DNA from: CAVVYW01 sp963752605 | Lineage (GTDB): Bacteria; Actinomycetota; Thermoleophilia; Solirubrobacterales; 70-9 | Direction of reading: 5' to 3' | DNA: 64,000 bases | NCBI GenBank assembly: GCA_963752605.1 | Contig: CAVVYW010000005.1 | Location: forward strand, 248,001 to 312,000 | In this document: positions 56,736 to 64,000 of the stretch, one piece after another | How positions within the stretch are numbered: the stretch's first letter is position 1 | Layout of the letters: every line of letters begins with the position of its first letter | Position numbers and translations under genes: made by a program | The notes under the pieces: generated by a model | The model's input: only the letters and a program-made list of their open reading frames with translations | Database searches by the model: none | Told to the model about the DNA's origin: nothing

Positions 56736-56785
56736 CAGATTCGCTCCGAGGGGAAGAGCTCGCGCGCCACGGCACTCGAAACGAT

Positions 56786-57208
56786 ATGGCCGCCGCGATC
56801 ATGGACGTCAGCCTCCTCGCCCTGCTGGCGACGGTCACGGTCACCGACCTGCGCACGCGGCTGGTGCCGGACCGGGCCCTGCTCGCCGCGACGGCGATCG
56901 GTCTGGCGCTTCTGATCTTCGATCAGCCCGGCGAGCTGCCGGAGCGCCTGACCTGCGCGCTCGGCGCCGGTGGCTTCCTGCTGAGCGCCGCGCTGATTCG
57001 TCCGGACGGGATGGGCCTCGGCGACGTGAAGCTGGCGGCGGTGCTCGGCCTCTATCTCGGCACCTCGGTGGCCACCGCGCTGCTGGTGGCCTTCGCCGCG
57101 GGGGCTCTGGCGGGACTCGCGATGGTGGTCGTTGGAGGCTGGGAGGCACGGTCGAGGGCGATCCCGTTCGCACCGTTCCTCGCGCTGGGCGCGCTCCTGG
57201 CTCTCTAG
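56786..57208 (+). CDS. Small A24 prepilin peptidase
   Basis: 140 residues with about four membrane spans. Catalytic Asp pair in TVTDLRTRLVPD and GMGLGDVKLAAVLG, the two motifs of type IV prepilin/preflagellin peptidases (A24). The N-terminal methyltransferase domain of full PilD is absent, as in the small actinobacterial forms. No pilin or secretion gene is adjacent here, so its substrates are elsewhere. ATG 56786 chosen; 10 bp before aroC. Confidence 0.85.
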   Translation: MAAAIMDVSLLALLATVTVTDLRTRLVPDRALLAATAIGLALLIFDQPGELPERLTCALGAGGFLLSAALIRPDGMGLGDVKLAAVLGLYLGTSVATALLVAFAAGALAGLAMVVVGGWEARSRAIPFAPFLALGALLAL

Positions 57209-57218
57209 GCTGGCAGGC

Positions 57219-58382
57219 ATGACGCTCAGATTCACCACAGCCGGCGAGTCGCACGGCCCGGGGCTCGTGGCGATCGTCGAGGGCCTGCCCGCCGGACTCG
57301 AGCTCGATCGTGGGGCGCTCGACCGCGACATGGCCAGGCGGCAACTTGGCCACGGCCGCGGCGGGCGGATGAAGATCGAGAGCGACTCGGTCGACATCCG
57401 CTCCGGGGTCCGCCACGGGCGCACGCTCGGCAGCCCGATCGCCGTCCTGGTCGAGAACCGCGACTACCCCAACTGGGAGGAGCGGATGAACCCATGGCCT
57501 GTCGACGCCGAGGTGGAGGAGTCCCACCTGCCGCGGCCCGGGCACGCGGATCTCGCCGGCCTGCTCAAGTTCGGCCACACCGACGTGCGCAACGTCCTCG
57601 AGCGCGCCAGCGCCCGGGAGACGGCTGCGCGCGTGGCCGCGGGCACCCTCGCCAAGGCCTTTCTCGGTGCGATCGGCGTCAGCATCCACAGCCACGTCAC
57701 CCGGATCGGCTCGGTGAGCGCCCCCCCGGCGGCGGACCTGAGCCCGGAGGACTTCGAGGGAGTGGACGACTCGCCGGTTCGCGCCCTCGACGCGGACGTC
57801 GAGGGGATGATGGTCGAGGAGATCGACCGGCTCCGCAAGGAGAACGAGTCGCTCGGGGGCATGTTCGAGGTGGTCGCCTTCGGCCTGCTCCCGGGCATCG
57901 GCTCGATGGCCTCCTGGAGCGAGAAGCTGGACGGCCGCCTCGCGCAGGCCGTCTGCTCGATCCAGTCGGTCAAGGGCGTCTCACTCGGCGAGGCCTGGGA
58001 GGTCGCCGGAAAGCCCGGCTCCGAAGCGCACGACGAGATCTTCTTCTCGGAGGAGAGGGGCTGGTATCGCGAGACGAATCGCGCGGGCGGCCTCGAGGGC
58101 GGCATGACCAACGGCGAGCCGCTGCTGGTGCACGCGGCGATCAAGCCGATCTCGACCCTCACCAAGCCGCTCCGCTCGGTGGACACCGAGACCAAGGAGC
58201 CGGCCGAGGCGATGCGGGAGCGCACCGACTCGACCGTCGTGCCCGCCGCCGCGGTGGTCGGCGAGGCGATGGTGGCGCTGGTGCTCGCCGGCGCGTACCG
58301 GGAGAAGTTCGGCGGCGACCACATCGACGACGTGCTCGCCGCGCTTGCCGCGTACAAGGAGCGGATCGGATGGAGGCGCTGA
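57219..58382 (+). CDS. aroC: Chorismate synthase
   Basis: Converts 5-enolpyruvylshikimate-3-phosphate to chorismate with reduced FMN. 387 residues from ATG 57219. Motifs: TTAGESHGPGLVAIVEGLP, ARRQLGHGRGGRMKIESD, GHADLAGLLKFG, RASARETAARVAAG, the SLGGMFEVVAFGLLPGIGS segment, GGLEGGMTNGEPL, and DSTVVPAAAVVGEAMVA. All family features present. Overlaps the start of aroKB by 13 bp. Confidence 0.97.
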   Translation: MTLRFTTAGESHGPGLVAIVEGLPAGLELDRGALDRDMARRQLGHGRGGRMKIESDSVDIRSGVRHGRTLGSPIAVLVENRDYPNWEERMNPWPVDAEVEESHLPRPGHADLAGLLKFGHTDVRNVLERASARETAARVAAGTLAKAFLGAIGVSIHSHVTRIGSVSAPPAADLSPEDFEGVDDSPVRALDADVEGMMVEEIDRLRKENESLGGMFEVVAFGLLPGIGSMASWSEKLDGRLAQAVCSIQSVKGVSLGEAWEVAGKPGSEAHDEIFFSEERGWYRETNRAGGLEGGMTNGEPLLVHAAIKPISTLTKPLRSVDTETKEPAEAMRERTDSTVVPAAAVVGEAMVALVLAGAYREKFGGDHIDDVLAALAAYKERIGWRR

Positions 58383-59965
58383 ACCCCGCAACGCCCCCGC
58401 GGCCGGCGATCGTCTTCATCGGGTTCATGGCGGCGGGCAAGACTCGCGCGGCGGAGGCCGCGGCCGGGCGTCTCGGGACGACGGCGCTCGACGCCGACCG
58501 CCTGATCGAGGCGGAGCTCGGGCAGCCGATCGCCGACTTCTTCGAGCGCGAGGGCGAGGCGGAGTTCCGCCGCCGCGAGGAGGAGCTGGTCCTGCGCCTG
58601 CTCGGCGGCGGGGAGCCCGGGCCCGGCGGTGATGGTCCGGCGGTGCTGGCCCTCGGGGGCGGCGCGGTCGAGAGCGAGCGGGTGCGCGAGGCCCTGCGTC
58701 AGCATCTCGTCGTCTGGTGTGACGTGGACGAGCAAATGGCCTGGGGGCGGGCCCAGGGGTCGGGGCGGCCCCTGGCAGCGGACCGCGAGGAGTTCTCGCG
58801 CCGGTTCGCCGAGCGCCGCGAGCTGTACGAGTCGGTCGCGCGCGCGATCCTGCCGAGCGAGGCCCGCGACGCGGCGGGTCCCGCGGCACCGTGGCTGGCC
58901 GCGATGCTCGACCGCCCCGGGGTCCGCATGGTCTGGGCGTCCTCGCCGGGCGGCTCCTACCCGGCCATCGTCGGCGGCGGAGCTGTTTCGCTGCTCAAGC
59001 TCGCGCACGGCGTCGCTCCCGAGGAGCTTCCGGAGCGGATCTTCTGCGTGGCCGACTCGGCGGCGGTCCGCGAGCACGAGGGGCTGCTGCCGGACCGCGA
59101 GGGCACCATCGAGGTGGAGGGAGCCGAGTCGTCGAAGACGATCTCGGAGGCCGAGCGGGTGCTCGGCGAGCTGGCGCGCGCGGGCGTCCGGCGCGACGAC
59201 TCCCTGCTGGCCTTCGGCGGCGGGGTGGTCGGAGACCTCGCGGGCTTCTGCGCGGCCACCTACCAGCGCGGCATCCCGCTGATCCAGGCGCCGACCACAC
59301 TCGTCGCGCAGGTGGACTCCGCCTACGGCGGCAAGACCGGGGTGGACCTGCCCGAGGGCAAGAACTACATCGGCGCCTACCACCAGCCTCTGGCGGTCCT
59401 CGCCGATCCCGCCACCCTGGGAAGCCTGCCCCCGGAGGAGCTCGCCGCCGGCTTCGTCGAGGTGATCAAGACCGGGCTGATTGCGGGCGGGACGCTCTGG
59501 GAGCGCGTGCGCGGGATCAAGACATTGGATCCGGCCGAGCTGGAGGACGTGATCTTCGCCTGCGCCCGCACCAAGATCGGGATCGTCGCCGAGGACGAGG
59601 GCGACGTCGGGCGGCGCGCGGTCCTCAACCTGGGCCACACGGTCGGCCATGCGATCGAGGCGGACACCGGGTACGAGCGCTACCGCCACGGTGAGGCGGT
59701 CGGGCTCGGCCTGCTGGCGGCCCTGCGGCTTTCGGGTGCGGACCAGCTGCGCGACGAGGTCTCGGGCCTGCTGGAGACGCACGGCCTGCCCACCTCGCTC
59801 GACGCCGGAGTGGACACCGACGGCGTGATGGACGCGATCGGCCGCGACAAGAAGCGCACCCGCGAGGGCGTCGGCTTCGTCCTCCTCGAGCGTCCCGGCG
59901 AGCTCCGCTGGGGGGAGAGGGTCGAGCCGGATAGGGTCCGCGACGCGGTGGAGGAACTCCGATGA
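58370..59965 (+). CDS. aroKB: Shikimate kinase / 3-dehydroquinate synthase fusion (AroKB)
   Basis: 531 residues from ATG 58370. Residues 1-180: shikimate kinase, IVFIGFMAAGKTRAAEAAA (Walker A), LDADRLIEAELG, ALGGGAVESERVR, and the adenine-loop RPLAADR. Residues about 185-530: 3-dehydroquinate synthase, AFGGGVVGDLAGFCAA, PTTLVAQVDSAYGGKTGV, LPEGKNYIGAYHQP, GFVEVIKTGL, LNLGHTVGHAIE and RHGEAVGLG. A single protein thus carries the second and fifth steps of the shikimate pathway. Such fusions are known in some bacteria. It overlaps aroC by 13 bp and aroQ by 4 bp. Confidence 0.96.
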   Translation: MEALNPATPPRPAIVFIGFMAAGKTRAAEAAAGRLGTTALDADRLIEAELGQPIADFFEREGEAEFRRREEELVLRLLGGGEPGPGGDGPAVLALGGGAVESERVREALRQHLVVWCDVDEQMAWGRAQGSGRPLAADREEFSRRFAERRELYESVARAILPSEARDAAGPAAPWLAAMLDRPGVRMVWASSPGGSYPAIVGGGAVSLLKLAHGVAPEELPERIFCVADSAAVREHEGLLPDREGTIEVEGAESSKTISEAERVLGELARAGVRRDDSLLAFGGGVVGDLAGFCAATYQRGIPLIQAPTTLVAQVDSAYGGKTGVDLPEGKNYIGAYHQPLAVLADPATLGSLPPEELAAGFVEVIKTGLIAGGTLWERVRGIKTLDPAELEDVIFACARTKIGIVAEDEGDVGRRAVLNLGHTVGHAIEADTGYERYRHGEAVGLGLLAALRLSGADQLRDEVSGLLETHGLPTSLDAGVDTDGVMDAIGRDKKRTREGVGFVLLERPGELRWGERVEPDRVRDAVEELR

Positions 59966-60402
59966 GAGTCGAGGTCATGCACGGGGTGAACCTCGACATG
60001 CTCGGGGGGCGGGACCCGCTCCACTACGGCGAGTTCACGCTGCGCGAGCTCGAGCAGCGGATCGAGTCGGTCGCCGAGGAGCTCGGCCTCGAGATCCACA
60101 ACTTCCAGAGCAACGACGAGGGCGAGTTCGTCGAGCGCATCCACAAGCTGCCAGGGACCGCCGACGCGGTGATCGTGAACGCCGGCGCCTGGAGCCACTA
60201 CTCGTATGCGATCCGCGACGCGCTCGAGTTCGCCAACCTCCCGGTCGTCGAGGTCCACATCTCCGACATCACGAAACGTGAGGAGTGGCGCCGCCACACG
60301 GTGTTCGAGGATCTGAAGCCGGTGATCGGCCGGATCCACGGCAAGGGAGCGGACGGCTACCGCGAGGCGCTCGAGCTGATCGCCGACGAGCTGAAGAAGT
60401 GA
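59962..60402 (+). CDS. aroQ: 3-Dehydroquinate dehydratase, type II
   Basis: 146 residues from ATG 59962, in a 4-bp overlap with aroKB. Type II (dodecameric) enzyme: VMHGVNLDMLGGRDPLHYG with the catalytic Tyr, HNFQSNDEGEFVERIH, AVIVNAGAWSHYSYAIRDAL, and VVEVHISDITKREEWRRHTV. The HNFQSNDEG and AWSHYSY sequences differ slightly from the classic versions but keep the core residues. Third step of the shikimate pathway. Confidence 0.94.
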   Translation: MRVEVMHGVNLDMLGGRDPLHYGEFTLRELEQRIESVAEELGLEIHNFQSNDEGEFVERIHKLPGTADAVIVNAGAWSHYSYAIRDALEFANLPVVEVHISDITKREEWRRHTVFEDLKPVIGRIHGKGADGYREALELIADELKK

Positions 60403-61457
60403 GCAGGGCCGAGCGGCTCGCGGAGCTGGTCTCCGAGAGGGAGCTGGATCAGCTCTTCGTCTCCGACCTGACCAACGTCAGGTATCTGACCGGCTTTGGG
60501 GGGACCAACGGTGCGGGCCTGGTGGGCCCCGAGCTCCGGGTCTTCTTCACCGACTTCCGCTACACCGAGCGGGCCGAGCGCGAGATCGGCGGCGAGTGGG
60601 AGCGGCCGGGAGCGGAGCGCGAGCTGGTGCCCCAGATCGCGGCCCGGATGTCGGGCCGCGTGGGCTTCGAGGACGCCAAGCTCAGCGTGCGCCAGCTCGG
60701 GAAGCTGAAGGAGGCGGTGGGGGACGGGGTGGAGCTGGTCCCCGCCGGAGACCTGGTGGAGGCGCTGCGTGCCCGCAAGGAGCCCGAGGAGATCGGGCGG
60801 GTCGCCGCCGCCGCCGAGCTGGCAGACGACGTCTACCGCTGGGCGCTCGAGCGCGGGCTCGCCGGCAAGACGGAGCGAAACGTCGCCAGGGAATGCGAGG
60901 CACGGATCCGCGAGCTGGGGGCCGAGCCCTCGTTTCCCCCGATCATCGCCGGAGCCGCCAACGGTGCTCTGCCCCATGCCGAACCCGAGGAGCGGGAGAT
61001 CGGCACGGGTGAGCTGGTGGTCTTCGACATGGGGGCGATCCTCGACGGCTACTGCTCGGACTGCACCCGGACCTTCGCCACCGGCGAGCCGGGCGACGAG
61101 GCGCGGGAGGTCTACGAGCTGGTCCGGGAGGCGCAGGCGGCGGCGCTGGAGGCGGTCCGCCCGGGCGTCGCGGCGAGGGAGGTCGACGCGGTGCCGCGGC
61201 AGCGGATCTCCGACGCGGGCCACGGCGAGCACTTCGGGCACGGGACGGGCCACGGCGTCGGGCTGGAGGTGCACGAGGCGCCCCGGGTGGCCGCGAGCTC
61301 AGACGAGGAGCTCGCCGAGGGAAACGTCGTCACCATCGAGCCCGGCGTGTATGTGCCCGGCGAGTTCGGCGTACGCATCGAGGACCTCGTCGTGGTGACC
61401 GCCGACGGCCATCGCAACCTGAGCGGGCTCCCCAAGGAGCTACAGGTCGTCAGCTAG
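60399..61457 (+). CDS. pepQ: Xaa-Pro peptidase family (M24)
   Basis: 352 residues from GTG 60399. N-terminal creatinase-like domain (LFVSDLTNVRYLTGFGGTNG), then the pita-bread domain with all five metal ligands: Asp in VVFDMGAILDGYCSD, the second Asp in that motif, His in GHGTGHGVGLEVHEAP, Glu in VVTIEPGVYV, Glu in VRIEDLVVV. Cleaves X-Pro peptides, releasing amino acids. It overlaps aroQ by 4 bp (GTGA) and the convergent small gene by 4 bp. In actinobacteria it is commonly followed by efp, but here the order changes. Confidence 0.93.
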   Translation: MSRAERLAELVSERELDQLFVSDLTNVRYLTGFGGTNGAGLVGPELRVFFTDFRYTERAEREIGGEWERPGAERELVPQIAARMSGRVGFEDAKLSVRQLGKLKEAVGDGVELVPAGDLVEALRARKEPEEIGRVAAAAELADDVYRWALERGLAGKTERNVARECEARIRELGAEPSFPPIIAGAANGALPHAEPEEREIGTGELVVFDMGAILDGYCSDCTRTFATGEPGDEAREVYELVREAQAAALEAVRPGVAAREVDAVPRQRISDAGHGEHFGHGTGHGVGLEVHEAPRVAASSDEELAEGNVVTIEPGVYVPGEFGVRIEDLVVVTADGHRNLSGLPKELQVVS

Positions 61458-61687
61458 AGATCGCTGACGATCCGCTGCGCCTCGACGAAGCTGACGCCGG
61501 TGCGCTCGGAGTGGAGCTTCGCGGCGTCCATCTCCTTGCCGGCGCGCGCCAGGCGGGCGACCTCCTCGTCCACTCCCTCGCCGGGGTCCTCGATCTCCAC
61601 GCCGGCTTGATCGGCGATCGCGTTCACCGCGCGCTCGAGCCTCTCGATCCTCTCGACGATCTGCGCCTGCGTCAATCCTCTCGCCAC
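61454..61687 (-). CDS. Small L7/L12 C-terminal-like protein
   Basis: 77 residues. The C-terminal MDAAKLHSERTGVSFVEAQRIVSDL-like segment (residues about 53-77) resembles the alpha-helical hairpin of ribosomal protein L7/L12 C-terminal domains; an N-terminal coiled coil (ARGLTQAQIVERIERLERAV) precedes it. Members of this kind of stand-alone protein occur in actinobacteria; a ribosome role is not shown. Convergent with pepQ and divergent from the PHP hydrolase. Confidence 0.65.
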   Translation of the reverse strand: MARGLTQAQIVERIERLERAVNAIADQAGVEIEDPGEGVDEEVARLARAGKEMDAAKLHSERTGVSFVEAQRIVSDL

Positions 61688-61764
61688 GCCCGAACCCTAG
61701 CCACCCCGGCCGAACCGGCGCGACCCGGATGCGGCCTTCCTAGACTCGGCCACGTGACCGGAGG

Positions 61765-63972
61765 ATGGCGAGGGGAAGGCGTGTGAGGCCGCGAGCGGCG
61801 CTGCTCGCGTCGGCGGTCGCTCTCTGGGTTGCTGTCCTCACGCCGGGTTCGGCCGAGGCGGTGACGCCGGCGAGCTGCGGCGGCGCGGCGGACGCCTCGC
61901 TCGTCCCGCACCGCGTGATCACGGGCACCTTCTCGACCTCGCAGGAGGGCGGATTCGTCTACGTGCCCGTCGACGTCCCGGCGGGGATGACCGCCGTTCG
62001 CGTCCGCTACTGCCACGACCAGCCGGAGAACTCGCTTCCCAGCCAGCTGCCCAACGCTCCCAAGCACGTCCTCGATCTCGGCCTCTACGAGGCGCGGCCC
62101 GGCGCGGCTCTCTGGGCGCCTTCTGAGTTTCGCGGGTGGGCGGGCTCCAGCATCCGCGACGTCACCGTCTCGCCCAACGGCTTCTCGGACGAGGCCACCT
62201 ACTCCGCGAACAGGAAGGCGCACGTCCATGGCAGGACGACGCGCGGGTACGAGCCCGGCCCGATCCCGGCGGGCCAGTGGGCGGTCGAGCTGGGAGTCGC
62301 CGCTGTCGCCTCCCAGCAGGAGGGGGACGCCACCGGCGAGGTCGCGTGGCGAGTCGAGGTCGACCTGAGCACGAGTACGGACTTCACGAACGACCTCTAC
62401 CTGCCGACGCCATACGCCTCCACCCCGGCGGACGCCGATCCCGGCTGGTACGCGGGCGACTTTCACGTCCACGGCGAGCATGAGCCGGGCAACGCGCTGA
62501 TGCGCGAGACCTTCCGCTACGCGTTCTCCCCGATCGCCCCGGGCTCGGCCGGCGGGGCGGCGCTCGATTTCGTGACGCTCGTGGACCACAACAACATCAG
62601 CGCCTTCGATGAGATCGGGCGCTTCCAGCCGCTCCACCCCGGCAAGCTGATCGTCCGCTCCACCGAGGTCACCACCTACCGCGGCCATCTCCAGAGTCAC
62701 GCCAGCGGCCAGTTCACCGATTACCGCACCGGCTCGCTGTTCGAGGCGTCCCTGAACGACGCCGGCGGGATCAACCGGACCCTCGGGGCCCTCACCGCCT
62801 CCGGTGGCCCGCGGCCCGCCTCGGCCCTCTTCGACGAGATCCACGCGGACGGCGGCTTCAGCCAGATCAACCACCCGACGATCTTCCCCTCGGCCGTGCC
62901 GACCTTCGACGACTTCTGCCGCGGCTGCTCGTGGGAGTACTCCGGCGCGGAAACCGACTACTCCAAGGTGGATGCCATCGAGGTGGCGACCGGGCCCGCC
63001 GGCATCCGGCAGTCGCCGCATCCGGGGCCGAACCCGTTCACCCCCCTGGCTATCCAGTTCTACGAGGACGCCCTGGCGACCGGAGCCAAGATCGCGGCCG
63101 TCGGCTCCAGTGACTCACACCAGGCGGGTGCCGCCGCGGACGACCCCTCGGACGTCACTGCCGCGCCGATCGGCCAGGCCACCACCGTCGTGCTCGCGGA
63201 TCAGCTCTCCGAACAAGGTGTCTCGGATGCCGTAACGGCGGGCCACACGTACGTCAAGGTGTTCGGCAACGACGGGCCGGACCTCCGCTTCTGCGCAGGC
63301 CCGCTCGGCCCAGACGGGGTCTGCAGCATGGATCCAGACCCGGCCGAGACGATCATCGGCGACACGCTCGCAGCGGACTCGACCACGTTCACCGCCCGGG
63401 TGCTCGACGCCGGCCCGGGCGCCACCCGGCCGGGTGTCTACACGCTCGTTCTGTTCAAAGACGGTGCGCCGACCCTCGAGGTCCCGATACCTGACGACGA
63501 CGAGGCGTTCCAGTTCCCGAGCTTCGGTCTCGGCCGCTACCGGCTGCAGGTGATGCGTCTGGCGACGGGGGTGGCATCGGTCGAGGACGTCTCCAGCCCG
63601 ATCTACCTGGAGGCGGCGGGCCCGCCGCCCGATGACGACATCGACGACGACGGCGTCCTCGACGCGGACGACAACTGCCCCCAGACGGCCAACCCGGTTC
63701 AGGAGGACGCCGACGGCGATGGGCTCGGAGATGCGTGCGACGCTGACCGTGACGGCGACGGGGTCGCGAACGTGGAAGACGACTGCCCCGCCCTGGCGGG
63801 AATCCCTGACGGTGGCTGTCCCGCACAGGCCCCGCAGGAGGAGGGGAAGACCCTGGACATGATCAGCCGAGTTGAGCAAATCGAGTCCATTACCGCCTCC
63901 CGCAAGTGCAAGCGGAGGCAGGCGGCGCGCCCGTCGGCCCGACGCCGGTGCGGGCGCAGGAAGGGCCGCTAG
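61765..63972 (+). CDS. Secreted CehA/McbA-type PHP-domain metallohydrolase with thrombospondin type 3 repeats
   Basis: 735 residues from ATG 61765. A signal peptide (RAALLASAVALWVAVLTPGSAEA) is followed by an N-terminal beta-rich domain (about 35-225), then the PHP hydrolase core with metal ligands in GDFHVHGEHEPG (near residue 231), VTLVDHNNI, INHPTIF and GSSDSHQAG (near residue 449). A beta domain follows, then a run of Asp/Gly calcium-binding type 3 repeats (about 622-675, DADGDGLGDACDADRDGDG). The last 25 residues are very basic (KCKRRQAARPSARRRCGRRK). Extracellular, possibly cell-surface, phosphoesterase or carbamate-type hydrolase; substrate unknown. Confidence 0.9.
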   Translation: MARGRRVRPRAALLASAVALWVAVLTPGSAEAVTPASCGGAADASLVPHRVITGTFSTSQEGGFVYVPVDVPAGMTAVRVRYCHDQPENSLPSQLPNAPKHVLDLGLYEARPGAALWAPSEFRGWAGSSIRDVTVSPNGFSDEATYSANRKAHVHGRTTRGYEPGPIPAGQWAVELGVAAVASQQEGDATGEVAWRVEVDLSTSTDFTNDLYLPTPYASTPADADPGWYAGDFHVHGEHEPGNALMRETFRYAFSPIAPGSAGGAALDFVTLVDHNNISAFDEIGRFQPLHPGKLIVRSTEVTTYRGHLQSHASGQFTDYRTGSLFEASLNDAGGINRTLGALTASGGPRPASALFDEIHADGGFSQINHPTIFPSAVPTFDDFCRGCSWEYSGAETDYSKVDAIEVATGPAGIRQSPHPGPNPFTPLAIQFYEDALATGAKIAAVGSSDSHQAGAAADDPSDVTAAPIGQATTVVLADQLSEQGVSDAVTAGHTYVKVFGNDGPDLRFCAGPLGPDGVCSMDPDPAETIIGDTLAADSTTFTARVLDAGPGATRPGVYTLVLFKDGAPTLEVPIPDDDEAFQFPSFGLGRYRLQVMRLATGVASVEDVSSPIYLEAAGPPPDDDIDDDGVLDADDNCPQTANPVQEDADGDGLGDACDADRDGDGVANVEDDCPALAGIPDGGCPAQAPQEEGKTLDMISRVEQIESITASRKCKRRQAARPSARRRCGRRKGR

Positions 63973-64000
63973 CTCCCGAGCGCAGACTCGGAGCGGCGAT

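Noticed and set aside
57464..59782. A 772-codon open frame antisense to aroC and aroKB
   Set aside because: No recognisable domain and biased composition; the fully conserved aro genes occupy the other strand.
1..64000. Defence islands, prophage, CRISPR-Cas or biosynthetic clusters
   Set aside because: I looked for cas, restriction-modification, toxin-antitoxin, integrase, transposase, NRPS and PKS signatures and found none apart from the single HNH gene.

Overview
The window is 64 kb of very GC-rich DNA carrying densely packed bacterial housekeeping genes. It has many GTG/TTG starts and many 1-4 bp stop/start overlaps. The gene content (Rex next to the t6A genes, K+-independent H+-pyrophosphatase, an alaS-ruvX-mltG-aroE-aroC-aroKB-aroQ-pepQ run, a CehA/McbA-type PHP hydrolase with calcium-binding repeats) and the general protein style point to an actinobacterium, most likely class Thermoleophilia (Solirubrobacterales/Gaiellales-like). 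This placement is inferred from gene content; no marker gene was searched.

Layout. 1-6.7 kb: 3' part of uvrA, a membrane protein, a ROK sugar kinase, a hexapeptide acyltransferase, a YjbQ-family protein, a membrane protein and a DUF378 protein. 6.8-9.8 kb (minus strand): a pantothenate operon, DUF2520-panC-panD-panB. 10-15.7 kb: FmdB-type zinc ribbon, family 4 uracil-DNA glycosylase, an MBL-fold hydrolase, the t6A genes tsaE/tsaB/rimI/tsaD, a glutaredoxin-like protein and rex. 15.8-26 kb: a YbdK-type ligase, a DUF1844-like protein, the proton pyrophosphatase, two APC permeases with C-terminal universal-stress domains, two TrkA/RCK proteins and an FAD reductase. 26-36.7 kb is the more accessory part: tRNA-Gln, an HTH/HNH gene behind a perfect SOS-type palindrome, lipoproteins, a two-subunit ABC exporter, a Ser/Thr kinase, and a divergent AhpD-like/CGNR-regulator pair with a regular operator-like array. 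36.8-49.8 kb: tRNA-Met, an M29-like peptidase, a formimidoyltransferase, a GloB-like hydrolase, hisS-aspS, a GH3 protein, two paralogous multi-span membrane proteins, an IscU-MnmA fusion and a von Willebrand A protein. 49.8-64 kb: alaS, ruvX, mltG, the shikimate genes aroE/aroC/aroKB/aroQ with an HtrA protease and a small prepilin peptidase, pepQ, an L7/L12-like small protein and a secreted PHP hydrolase.

How the genes work together. The pan operon supplies beta-alanine, pantoate and pantothenate. The shikimate block encodes the steps from 3-dehydroquinate synthesis to chorismate except EPSP synthase. tsaB/E/D form the tRNA t6A complex. The APC-USP/RCK block looks like a regulated ion or solute uptake unit.

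A caution for the reader: five genes (MBL hydrolase, tsaE, hisS, mltG, HNH) have reading-frame breaks, and every one is a one-base change in the length of a short homopolymer. This looks like sequencing or assembly error more than gene decay, so these genes are probably intact in the organism.
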